NCBI GenBank assembly: GCA_902493125.1
Contig: CABUOF010000027.1
Location: 1 to 25,637, forward strand
Length of the DNA: 25,637 nucleotides
Source of the DNA: an uncultured Collinsella sp.
GTDB lineage: Bacteria; Actinomycetota; Coriobacteriia; Coriobacteriales; Coriobacteriaceae
Direction: 5' to 3'
Part shown: piece after piece, positions 1-6,521 of the stretch
Layout: each line of letters opens with the position of its first letter
How positions within the stretch are numbered: the stretch's first letter is position 1
The notes under the pieces: generated by a model
What the model was told of the DNA's origin: nothing
Seen by the model: the letters and a program-made list of their open reading frames with translations, nothing else
The model's database searches: none
Program-made: the position numbers and the translations under genes

Positions 1-333
1 ACGGGACTTTACGAACTCCACGACGGTACCGTTATCGGTGACGGGATCGGTGTTGGGCATGGAGCACACGCCGGTAAAGCCGCCCTTGGCAGCTGCGCGG
101 GTACCGCTCTCGATGTCCTCTTTGACCTCGTAGCCGGGCTCGCGAAGGTGAACGTGCATATCCACCAGGCCGGGGACGAGGTACTTGCCGGAAAGGTCGC
201 GGACCTCGGCTCCCTCGACGGCGAGATTCTCGCCGACCTCGGCGATCTTGTCGCCGTCAATCAGGACGTCAACGACACCGTCAAGCTCGACGGACGGGTC
301 GACGACGTGGGCATTCTTAAGAAGCAAGGCCAT
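1..333 (-). CDS. pyrC: Dihydroorotase, N-terminal part (runs off window)
   Basis: Amidohydrolase of de novo pyrimidine synthesis that interconverts carbamoyl-aspartate and dihydroorotate in the cytosol. The 111 visible codons show the N-terminal beta-sandwich strand pattern, then the metal-binding motif DMHVHLREPG (about residues 58-67), then the GGFTGVCSMPNT segment, both typical of class I dihydroorotases. The ATG at 333 follows GGAGG by 8 nt. That ribosome site lies inside the end of pyrB, and the two genes overlap by 17 nt, so translational coupling is likely. It is the third gene of pyrR-pyrB-pyrC. The C-terminal three quarters are outside the window, so the remaining metal ligands and catalytic Asp cannot be checked. 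Confidence 0.95.
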   Translation of the reverse strand, partial: MALLLKNAHVVDPSVELDGVVDVLIDGDKIAEVGENLAVEGAEVRDLSGKYLVPGLVDMHVHLREPGYEVKEDIESGTRAAAKGGFTGVCSMPNTDPVTDNGTVVEFVKSR

Positions 334-1261
334 TATCGGCACCTCCAAGCAGCAGATACAGGATAGCCATACGCACGCAGATACCGGCGTAGACCTGCTC
401 CAGGATGACGGAGCGTTGCGGGTGGTCGGCCATATAGGAATCGAACTCGACGCCGCGGTTGATGGGGCCCGGGTGGCAGATAATCGCGTCGGGCTTCATG
501 AGCTTCTCGCGGTCCTTGGTCAGACCGAAGAGCTTGTGGTACTCACGAATGGTCGGGAACGGGGCACCCTCGAGACGCTCCTGCTGCACGCGCAGCATGT
601 AGACGACGTCCAGCTCGGGCAGGACGGAATCGAGGTCGCTCGTCACGTGGTCGCAGCCCAGGACCTCGGGCGCCGGCGGCAGCAGCGTGCCGGGGGCGAC
701 GGCGTAGGTCTCGCAGCCCATGATCTTAAGGGCGGGGATCAGCGAGCCGCAGACGCGGGAGTGCGCGATATCGCCGACGACGGCGACCTTCAGACCGTGG
801 AAGTCACCCTTGTGCTCCCAGATGGTGTACAGGTCGAGCAGGGCCTGCGTGGGATGGTTGTGCTTGCCGTCACCGGCGCAGATGACGCTCGCGGGCGAGT
901 TCTGCGTGACGATGTAGGGAGCACCGGCGTGCTTATCGCGCACGACGATGCAGTCGATCTTGTAGGCGTTGAGGGTCTCGACGGTGTCGACGAGGCTCTC
1001 GCCCTTGACCGTGGAGGTCGAGGAGCCGCCAAAGTTAAGGCTGTCGGCCGAAAGACGCTTCTCGGCGAGCTCGAAGGAGCTGCGGGTGCGCGTCGAGGGC
1101 TCGTTGAACATGTTGACGATGGTCTTGCCCTTGAGCGTGGGGACCTTCTTGATAGCACGCTCGTTGACCTCGGAGAACGCCTTGGCGGTCTCGAGGATGA
1201 GCTTGATGTCCTCTTCGGAGTACTCGGTAATGTCGATCAGGTGCTTATGGTTGAACGCCAC
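317..1261 (-). CDS. pyrB: Aspartate carbamoyltransferase catalytic chain
   Basis: Condenses carbamoyl phosphate with aspartate, the committed step of pyrimidine synthesis. The protein is 314 aa, a normal length. It carries the carbamoyl-phosphate loop STRTR (residues 56-60) followed by SSFE, the TVKGES lysine segment (about 84-89), HPTQ (136-139) and HPGP (263-266). The reading frame extends further upstream, but I chose the GTG at 1261: GGAGGTGAG precedes it and the family N-terminus (FNHKHLIDI) begins there. The upstream extension would lie inside pyrR. The gene starts 4 nt after the pyrR stop and overlaps pyrC by 17 nt. No pyrI regulatory subunit is seen here, which fits the Gram-positive pattern of control by PyrR rather than by allosteric PyrI. 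Confidence 0.96.
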   Translation of the reverse strand: MAFNHKHLIDITEYSEEDIKLILETAKAFSEVNERAIKKVPTLKGKTIVNMFNEPSTRTRSSFELAEKRLSADSLNFGGSSTSTVKGESLVDTVETLNAYKIDCIVVRDKHAGAPYIVTQNSPASVICAGDGKHNHPTQALLDLYTIWEHKGDFHGLKVAVVGDIAHSRVCGSLIPALKIMGCETYAVAPGTLLPPAPEVLGCDHVTSDLDSVLPELDVVYMLRVQQERLEGAPFPTIREYHKLFGLTKDREKLMKPDAIICHPGPINRGVEFDSYMADHPQRSVILEQVYAGICVRMAILYLLLGGADNGLAS

Positions 1262-1265
1262 GGTA

Positions 1266-1850
1266 CTACTCACCTCCCAGCGGCGCGGAGCCCACGTGGG
1301 AACCCGGCGCGACGTCGTTAATCTCGACGGCGGTGTGGCCGTCAACTTCCTTCATATATAGGTGCACGTTCTCCTCATGCGACGAGGGAACGTTCTTGCC
1401 GACAAAGTCCGGCGAGATGGGGAGCTCTCGGTGGCCGCGGTCAACGAGGACTGCCAGCTCGATGCGGCTCGGACGGCCCAGGTCCATGACGGCGTCAAGA
1501 GCGGCGCGGATGGTACGGCCCGTATACAGGATGTCGTCCACCAGCACGACGCGCTTGCCGTCGACGCTGAAGGGAATGTTGGTAGCGTGGATCGCGGGAG
1601 CGAAATTGGTCGCATAGTCATCGCGGTAGAAGCTGATGTCCAGGCTGCCGAGCGGAACGTCGACGCCCTCGATCTCCTTGATCTCCTCGGCGAGCTTCTT
1701 TGCCAGAAGGTCGCCGCGCGTGACGATGCCGACCAGAGCGAGATCTTCACAGCCCTCGTTGCGCTCGAGAATCTCGTGCGCGATGCGGGTCATCGCTCGA
1801 TTGACGGCGGTCTCGTCCATGATGACCGCCTTGGGGGAAGTCGTGCCCAT
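1266..1850 (-). CDS. pyrR: Bifunctional pyr operon regulator / uracil phosphoribosyltransferase
   Basis: PyrR is a phosphoribosyltransferase-fold RNA-binding regulator. In Gram-positives it senses UMP/UTP against PRPP and controls the pyr mRNA leader. It can also make UMP from uracil and PRPP. The 194-aa protein has the PRPP-binding loop VVLVDDILYTGRT at residues 101-113 and an N-terminal GIVTRGDLLA segment, both typical of PyrR. The ATG at 1850 follows AGGAAGGAG by 5 nt. It heads the operon and has a terminator-like leader immediately upstream, which supports autoregulation. The C-terminus is slightly longer than the usual 180 aa or so and ends in GGE, whose codons also encode the pyrB ribosome site. 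Confidence 0.96.
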   Translation of the reverse strand: MGTTSPKAVIMDETAVNRAMTRIAHEILERNEGCEDLALVGIVTRGDLLAKKLAEEIKEIEGVDVPLGSLDISFYRDDYATNFAPAIHATNIPFSVDGKRVVLVDDILYTGRTIRAALDAVMDLGRPSRIELAVLVDRGHRELPISPDFVGKNVPSSHEENVHLYMKEVDGHTAVEINDVAPGSHVGSAPLGGE

Positions 1851-1862
1851 CGATCTCCTTCC

Positions 1863-1970
1863 TCACATGTCTTGACTGCTGACACAGTCAAAAAAAATAG
1901 ATGCCCGACCGCTCAAAGCGGACCAGACACCCACAGGAAGGGCTGCTCTTTGGCAGCAATGTAATTCCAT
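1863..1970 (-). CDS. Possible leader-peptide ORF across the pyr attenuator
   Basis: A 35-codon frame begins at the ATG at 1970, runs straight through the terminator stem and the U tract (read as Ile-Phe-Phe), and stops with TGA just before the pyrR ribosome site. Its position resembles the enterobacterial pyrBI leader peptide, where translating ribosomes prevent termination. Evidence against a real gene: no convincing ribosome site precedes the ATG, and the codons (TTA, AGA, TTT) are unlike the neighbouring genes. It may be a chance open frame. Confidence 0.2.
   Translation of the reverse strand: MELHCCQRAALPVGVWSALSGRASIFFDCVSSQDM
1890..1931 (-). terminator. pyr leader attenuator: hairpin plus U8 tract
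   Basis: On the minus strand a core stem CCGCT-UUG-AGCGG extends through nine further pairs (five Watson-Crick, four G-U) with one bulged U. After a two-base gap it is followed by eight consecutive U residues. It lies about 40 nt before pyrR and no gene ends upstream of it, so it reads as a leader attenuator rather than an end-of-operon terminator. Two smaller hairpins precede it (1942-1957 and 1973-1987), and a 7-bp stem at 1872-1891 overlaps the U tract and could compete with it. I do not recognise a clean PyrR binding-loop consensus, so the controlling factor is inferred from gene context only. Confidence 0.7.
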
Positions 1971-2104
1971 GCGGGTATCTCGTACCCCTTTAATGGTCAA
2001 GAGATAGTGTAGCCAACCTCGAGCTTAATTGCGAGCATAAATACAGAGCAATCCGTAAACGGAGCCCAATGCTCCATAAACCTATATATATTTGTGGGAC
2101 GAGC

Positions 2105-2133
2105 TTGAAAACGCGCGCACGAGCTGGCATAAT
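2105..2133 (+). promoter_or_regulatory. Candidate distal promoter for rpmB
   Basis: TTGAAA, a 17-nt spacer and CATAAT, with a TGG extension before the -10. This is one of the best sigma-70/A-type matches in the window. Transcription would start near 2140, giving a leader of about 160 nt before rpmB. That leader could pair ATCTAC (2157-2162) with GTAGAT (2212-2217), enclosing two smaller stems. The rest of the 1851-2302 gene-free stretch holds the pyr leader (toward 1851) and otherwise nothing I can name. Confidence 0.5.
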
Positions 2134-2239
2134 CCCCTCTGCTGCACGCAAATCGGATCTACGTCCAGGGCCGTGGCGTGAGCACTATCGCCAAAAGAGG
2201 AATATCTCTGTGTAGATTACGCACAGGGAGCTGCTTCTG

Positions 2240-2248
2240 TGCTATAGT
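2240..2248 (+). promoter_or_regulatory. Candidate proximal extended -10 promoter for rpmB
   Basis: TG-C-TATAGT lies 55 nt upstream of the rpmB start codon. No good -35 is visible at the right distance, so it would depend on the extended -10. The same TGnTATnnT form recurs before adhE, pyrH and rpsB. Confidence 0.4.
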
Positions 2249-2302
2249 TCAGGCTTGTTTGTTAACGCGACATGTTCGTTTGTCGCCCAAGGAGGGTCAG
2301 TT

Positions 2303-2491
2303 ATGTCCAAAGTTTGCGAAGTTTGCGGTAAGCACCCCGTTGCCGGTCGCTCCATCAGCCACTCTCACCGCGTCACCAACCGTAAGTTCCGCCCCAACAT
2401 CCAGCGCGTCTACGTCGTCGTCGATGGTCACCGTCGCAAGATGAACGTTTGCTCCACCTGCCTCAAGTCTGGCAAGGTTGCGCGCTCCTAA
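2303..2491 (+). CDS. rpmB: 50S ribosomal protein L28 (zinc-binding type)
   Basis: Small basic protein of the large ribosomal subunit. The 62-aa sequence has two CxxC pairs (Cys5/Cys8 and Cys50/Cys53), marking the zinc-containing C+ form of L28. The basic core HSHRVTNRKFRPNIQRV is a clear family match. I chose the ATG at 2303 because GGAGGG sits 6 nt upstream and the family N-terminus MSKVCEVCGK begins there; the longer frame adds an unrelated 16 residues. It is a single-gene unit with promoter candidates upstream and a strong terminator downstream. Zinc-dependent L28 forms are often paired with zinc-free paralogues under Zur control elsewhere in a genome; no Zur-like site is evident here. Confidence 0.97.
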   Translation: MSKVCEVCGKHPVAGRSISHSHRVTNRKFRPNIQRVYVVVDGHRRKMNVCSTCLKSGKVARS

Positions 2492-2560
2492 ATAAGGTCT
2501 TACCAACAAGTACCTCGGACTCTCCGGGTCAAAGACCTCGCGTTCATATAGAACTTACCA

Positions 2561-2591
2561 AAGGCGCCCTCCCCAATGAGGGCGCCTTTTT
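2561..2591 (+). terminator. Intrinsic terminator of rpmB
   Basis: An 11-bp perfect stem (AAGGCGCCCTC with GAGGGCGCCTT), a 6-nt loop and a run of five T. It stands 70 nt after the rpmB stop. Part of its loop and right arm (TCCCCAATGAG, 2570-2580) is the exact reverse complement of the edge of the adjoining REP-like repeat. Confidence 0.9.
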
Positions 2592-2593
2592 GC

Positions 2594-2645
2594 ACTCATT
2601 GGGGACAGACTTACATGAGTGTTTTCACGCATTTGGGACAGACAT
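2594..2645 (+). repeat. Left REP-like inverted repeat (52 bp)
   Basis: Matches the reverse complement of 3581-3632 at all but three of 52 positions (first base, and one base on each side of the central hairpin loop). Internally it holds two near copies of a CATTKGGGACAGAC unit flanking an imperfect hairpin ATGAGTG-TTTT-CACGCAT. It abuts the rpmB terminator. Confidence 0.85.
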
Positions 2646-2676
2646 TACGCAGGCCGGCAGCGGTTCGGCCCCTGCC

Positions 2677-3452
2677 TCACGCAGCCTCCCTCCAGCCTAC
2701 GGTGGCCTTGGTCACGCTTGTAGCGCCGATGCCGGTGATACGGGCAATTTGCTTGACCGTGAGATGTGCCCGCCTGAGCCTCAGCAGACACGCATCACGA
2801 TCGGGGCGTGGCAGGGCCTTGAGCAGCGCAGGATCTATGCTCGGAAGGACTTCGCGCGCAACGGAAAGAGCATCCTCATCGAGGATCCGTCGGCGTGGAA
2901 GGATCTCAACTGACCAGATCCGCCCGGCAACTTCCTTAAGATGCTCACAATAGTGACGAGACCCCCCGACAATATCGAGCATAGGGGCCGCATCGCAGAT
3001 GTCAAAGGGATCGTAGCCCAGCTGGTATGCCCTAAAGCTTGACCAGCGGTATGCTTCGAGAGAGTCGATCGCACCTTTCACAGGATTGAGATGGATATAA
3101 TCGAGTAGCTGCACCGCCTGTGTGTCCGACTCAACCGCAACACGCGAATAGCGATTGTCAAACAGATGGCCCGTTCTTCCCGTTTCCCATTGAAATACTT
3201 AGCATACGCCGTCAGTGCGCACTGCATTGCCTTTGAAAGGTTGTCATATGGGTCATCAACCATCAAATGGAAGTGGTTGTCCATAAGGCACCAAGCCAAC
3301 ACTGCCACTTTATGGCGTGCAAACCTGTCCGAGATGTCCGATAAGAAACGATATCGGTCAGAGTCATCTTCAAAAATAATCTGTTTGGAGTTGCCACGGT
3401 CAAAGACGTGGTAATAGCCGGTGAGCGAAACGGCGCGGGCGCATCGGGGCAT
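2677..3452 (-). pseudogene. REP-associated tyrosine (Y1/HUH) transposase, frameshifted
   Basis: Single-strand DNA transposase of the Y1 family that would act on REP hairpins. The N-terminal fragment (from the ATG at 3452) has the family start MPRCARAVSLTGYYHVFDRGN and the HUH metal motif NHFH (His60 and His62), with candidate catalytic tyrosines at 83 and 86. The frame then breaks near 3188. Adding one base there would restore N-W-E-T-G-R-T-G-H-L-F-D-N-R-Y and join it to the downstream frame with the diagnostic YIHLNPVKGA. The C-terminal end has a helix-turn-helix-like segment (LTVKQIARITGIGATSVTKA), usual for RAYT proteins. The restored length would be about 258 aa. It is probably inactive, unless the break is a sequencing error. 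GGAGAG lies 3 nt before the ATG. Confidence 0.88.
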
Positions 3453-3580
3453 AATCTCTCCTTTCAAAACTGAACAGGCAACACCTAAAAGGAGAGAAGG
3501 AACGCGAAATGCTGAGCCTGTGACCTATTTATATCCAATGATCGGCAAAAACAGGTTCAGAACGGCAAAATGGCAAAACG

Positions 3581-3632
3581 ATGTCTGTCCCAAATGAGTG
3601 AAAGCACTCATGTAAGTCTGTCCCCAATGAGC
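3581..3632 (-). repeat. Right REP-like inverted repeat (52 bp)
   Basis: Inverted partner of 2594-2645. This copy has a perfect internal hairpin, ATGAGTG-AAAG-CACTCAT, between two GTCTGTCCC-type arms. It lies 128 bp upstream of the transposase start codon. The stretch between the two (3453-3580) carries no gene I can support. Confidence 0.85.
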
Positions 3633-3654
3633 GGGGAGATGGAGCAGGCAGATA

Positions 3655-3691
3655 GTTTTAGTTAAAACGCTTCATTTTATTGAAGCGGTTT
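3655..3691. promoter_or_regulatory. Paired inverted repeats upstream of adhE
   Basis: A perfect palindrome GTTTTA-GT-TAAAAC (3655-3668) abuts a second inverted repeat CGCTTCA-TTTTAT-TGAAGCG (3668-3687), which extends outward by three A-T pairs after one mismatch. They are AT-rich against a GC-rich background and lie 50-85 bp before the adhE -10. Either could be a regulator site. Neither matches the Rex operator that commonly controls adhE (TTGTGAA-type half sites). Confidence 0.4.
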
Positions 3692-3735
3692 AGTGTGCCT
3701 TTTACGGGAATCTTACCGTTCACCGAATAATTTCT

Positions 3736-3744
3736 TGCTATCAT
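3736..3744 (+). promoter_or_regulatory. Candidate extended -10 promoter of adhE
   Basis: TG-C-TATCAT, 41 nt before the adhE ATG, giving a short leader of about 35 nt with AAGGAG at 3773-3778. The -35 region is poor. The same nine-base form occurs before rpsB, and with one change before pyrH. Confidence 0.5.
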
Positions 3745-3784
3745 GCAAGGCGTAGGGTAAATCTCCGATCGCAAGGAGACACAA

Positions 3785-6433
3785 ATGGTGAAAAAGTCAC
3801 CGGAAAACACTACTCCCGCAATTGTGGACAACGTAGAGGCGCTTGAGGCTAAGCTCGCTCAGATGCGAGAGGCCCAGGCGCTTTTTGCTACGTACACGCA
3901 GGAGCAGGTCGACAAGATCTTCTATGAGGCCGCCATGGCCGCCAACAAGGCTCGTATCCCGTTGGCGAAGATGGCCATCGAGGAGACCGGCCGCGGCGTT
4001 CTTGAGGACAAGGTCATCAAGAACCACTACGCCGCAGAGTACATCTACAACGCTTACAAGAACACCAAGACCTGTGGTGTCCTGGAGCGCGACGAGGCTT
4101 ACGGCATCACCAAGATCGCCGAGCCCATCGGCATCGTGGGCGCCGTCATCCCGACGACCAACCCCACCTCCACCGCGATCTTCAAGACGCTGATCTGCCT
4201 GAAGACCCGCAACGCCATCATCATCTCCCCGCACCCGGCTGCCGCCAAGTGCACCATCGCCGCCGCCAAGCTCGTGCTTGACGCCGCCGTCAAGGCCGGC
4301 GCCCCCGAGGGCATCATCGGCTGGGTCGATGTCCCCTCCATCGAGCTGACCAACATGGTCATGCGCGACGTCGACATCATCCTCGCCACCGGTGGCCCGG
4401 GCATGGTCAAGGCCGCTTACTCCTCGGGCAAGCCCGCCCTGGGCGTTGGCGCCGGTAACACCCCGGTCGTCATCGACGACACCGCCGACGTGCTGCTCGC
4501 CGTCAACTCCATCATCCACTCCAAGACCTTCGACAACGGCATGATCTGCGCTTCCGAGCAGTCCGTGACTGTCATCGACAGCATCTATGACCAGGTTAAG
4601 GCCGAGTTCCAGAAGCGCGGCTGCTACTTCGTCAAGCAGGGTGCCGAGATGGAGGCCCTGCGTGCCGCCATGTTCAAGAACGGCGCTCTCGATCACCGCA
4701 TCCCCGGCATGGCCGCTGCCAAGATCGCCGAGCTCGCCGGCATCGAGGTTCCCGCCAAGACCAAGATCCTGATCGCCGAGGTCACCTCCACCGACCCCGC
4801 CAAGGAGGAGTTCTCCCACGAGAAGCTCTCCCCGGTCCTGGCCATGTACCACGCCAAGGACTTCCAGGAGGCCGTCGACAAGGCCGAGCACCTGGTGCTC
4901 GCCGGTGGCCCGGGCCACACCGCCTCTCTGTACGTGCACCCCGCTCAGGCCGAGAAGATCAGCCTGTTCGAGCACGTCATGAAGGCCTGCCGTATCGTCA
5001 TCAACACCCCGTCCTCGCACGGCGGCATCGGTGACCTGTACAACTTTGGCATGAAGCCGTCTCTGACCCTGGGCTGCGGCTCCTGGGGCGGCAACTCCGT
5101 CTCCGAGAACGTTGGGGTGAAGCACTTGATCAACGTTAAGACTGTGGCCGAGCGCCGTGAGAACATGCTGTGGTTCCGCGCTCCCGAGAAGGTCTACTTC
5201 AAGAAGGGTTCCACGCCCGTCGCCCTCGACGAGCTGGGCAACGTCATGGGCAAGAAGCGCGCCTTCATCGTCACCGACCAGTTCCTCTTCAAGAATGGCA
5301 ACACCCGCGCCATCGAGGCCAAGCTCGACGAGATGGGCATCGCCCACGACTGCTTCTACGACGTCGAGCCCGATCCGTCGCTGCAGTGCGCACGTCGCGG
5401 CGCCAAGCAGATGGCTCTCTTTGAGCCGGACGTCATCATCGCCGTCGGCGGTGGCTCCGCTATGGACGCCGGCAAGATCATGTGGATGATGTACGAGCAC
5501 CCCGAGTGCAAGTTTGAGGACATGGCCATGGACTTCATGGACATCCGCAAGCGTATCTTCACCTTCCCCGAGATGGGCAAGAAGGCCTACTTCGTCGCCG
5601 TCCCGACCTCTTCGGGTACCGGCTCCGAGTGCACGCCGTTCGCCATCATCACCGACAAGGAGACCGGCATCAAGTGGCCGCTCGCCGACTACGCGCTGCT
5701 CCCCAACATGGCTATCGTCGACGCCGACAACTGCATGACCGCCCCGCGCGGCCTGACCGCTGCCTCCGGCATCGACGTCATGACCCACGCCATCGAGTCC
5801 TACGTCTCCATCATGGCTTCCGACTACACCAAGGGCCTCTCCGAGCGCGCTGCCAAGCTTGTCTTTGAGAACCTGCCCTCCAGCTTCACGAACGGCGCCA
5901 AGGACCCGCATGCCCGCGAGGAGATGCACAACGCCTCCTGCATGGCCGGTATGGCCTTCGCCAACGCCTTCCTGGGCCTCAACCACTCCATGGCCCACAA
6001 GCTCGGCGCCTTCCATCACCTGCCCCACGGCCTCGCAAACGCCGTCATCCTGACCCGCGTCATGCGCTACAACGCCGCCGAGGCTCCCGTCAAGATGGGC
6101 ACCTTCTCCCAGTATCCTTACCCCAACGCGCTGCACAACTACGCCGAGATGGCCAAGTACTGCGGCATCGAGGGCAAGGACGACAAGGAGGTCTTCGAGA
6201 ACTTCATCACGAAGCTCGAAGAGCTCAAGGACTTCATCGGCGTCAAGAAGACCATCGCCGACTACGGTGTTGACGAGCAGTACTTCCTCGACACCCTCGA
6301 CGAAATGACCGAGCAGGCTTTCAACGACCAGTGCACCGGCGCCAACCCGCGCTACCCGCTCATGAGCGAGATCAAGGAGCTCTACCTGGACGCCTACTAC
6401 GGCCGCGAGCCCCAGGATTACGCCGTCTGCTAG
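3785..6433 (+). CDS. adhE: Bifunctional acetaldehyde-CoA / alcohol dehydrogenase
   Basis: Converts acetyl-CoA to acetaldehyde and then ethanol using two NADH, the main electron sink of many fermenting anaerobes. The 882-aa length is typical of the fused enzyme. The N-terminal aldehyde dehydrogenase half (about 15-450) has GAVIPTTNPTS, the GGPGMVKAA cofactor segment and the catalytic Cys255 in FDNGMICASEQS. The C-terminal iron-dependent alcohol dehydrogenase half (from about 475) has AVGGGSAMDAGK, PTSSGTGSECTPF, and the metal-ligand regions GIDVMTHAIES and NHSMAHKLGAFHHLPHG. AdhE normally assembles into helical spirosomes. The ATG at 3785 follows AAGGAG. The gene stands alone with its own promoter, after the RAYT element. 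Expression is probably high, given its very uniform GC3-rich codons. Confidence 0.98.
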   Translation: MVKKSPENTTPAIVDNVEALEAKLAQMREAQALFATYTQEQVDKIFYEAAMAANKARIPLAKMAIEETGRGVLEDKVIKNHYAAEYIYNAYKNTKTCGVLERDEAYGITKIAEPIGIVGAVIPTTNPTSTAIFKTLICLKTRNAIIISPHPAAAKCTIAAAKLVLDAAVKAGAPEGIIGWVDVPSIELTNMVMRDVDIILATGGPGMVKAAYSSGKPALGVGAGNTPVVIDDTADVLLAVNSIIHSKTFDNGMICASEQSVTVIDSIYDQVKAEFQKRGCYFVKQGAEMEALRAAMFKNGALDHRIPGMAAAKIAELAGIEVPAKTKILIAEVTSTDPAKEEFSHEKLSPVLAMYHAKDFQEAVDKAEHLVLAGGPGHTASLYVHPAQAEKISLFEHVMKACRIVINTPSSHGGIGDLYNFGMKPSLTLGCGSWGGNSVSENVGVKHLINVKTVAERRENMLWFRAPEKVYFKKGSTPVALDELGNVMGKKRAFIVTDQFLFKNGNTRAIEAKLDEMGIAHDCFYDVEPDPSLQCARRGAKQMALFEPDVIIAVGGGSAMDAGKIMWMMYEHPECKFEDMAMDFMDIRKRIFTFPEMGKKAYFVAVPTSSGTGSECTPFAIITDKETGIKWPLADYALLPNMAIVDADNCMTAPRGLTAASGIDVMTHAIESYVSIMASDYTKGLSERAAKLVFENLPSSFTNGAKDPHAREEMHNASCMAGMAFANAFLGLNHSMAHKLGAFHHLPHGLANAVILTRVMRYNAAEAPVKMGTFSQYPYPNALHNYAEMAKYCGIEGKDDKEVFENFITKLEELKDFIGVKKTIADYGVDEQYFLDTLDEMTEQAFNDQCTGANPRYPLMSEIKELYLDAYYGREPQDYAVC

Positions 6434-6450
6434 TTTTAGCACGGTTTTTA

Positions 6451-6489
6451 ACGGCGGGGGTGCACGGGTGTTTCACACACCCCCGCCGT
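6451..6489 (+). terminator. Long GC-rich hairpin after adhE
   Basis: A perfect 12-bp stem (ACGGCGGGGGTG with CACCCCCGCCGT) and a 15-nt loop, starting 18 nt after the adhE stop. It lacks a downstream T run, so it may stabilise the adhE mRNA 3' end or terminate only partly, letting reduced transcription into the next gene. Confidence 0.55.
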
Positions 6490-6521
6490 CGCTTCTATCG
6501 CATCGTTGAAAGGATGCAACC

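Larger units (their letters stand above)
2594..3632. mobile_element. RAYT/REP-type element with decayed transposase
   Basis: A single REP-associated tyrosine transposase gene is enclosed by two 52-bp inverted repeats, inserted between the rpmB terminator and the adhE upstream region. The layout (one HUH-type transposase, palindromic flanks, no DDE transposase) fits RAYT elements, which are domesticated relatives of IS200/IS605. No target duplication is obvious. The outer boundaries are set only by where the repeat match ends. Confidence 0.75.

Noticed and set aside
2178..2444. Open frame overlapping the rpmB leader and gene
   Set aside because: Wrong frame relative to the unmistakable L28 protein, and no ribosome site.
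3509..3523. Tiny plus-strand ORF (Met-Leu-Ser-Leu) after a strong AAGGAG-like sequence
   Set aside because: Four codons only, and no downstream gene for it to control.
3668..3687. adhE upstream palindrome as a Rex operator
   Set aside because: The half sites CGCTTCA/TGAAGCG do not match the TTGTGAA-type Rex consensus.
3797..6442. An 881-codon open frame antisense to the whole of adhE
   Set aside because: It is the mirror of a highly GC3-biased gene; the Leu/Val/Gly/Asp-rich product resembles no protein family, and adhE itself is certain.
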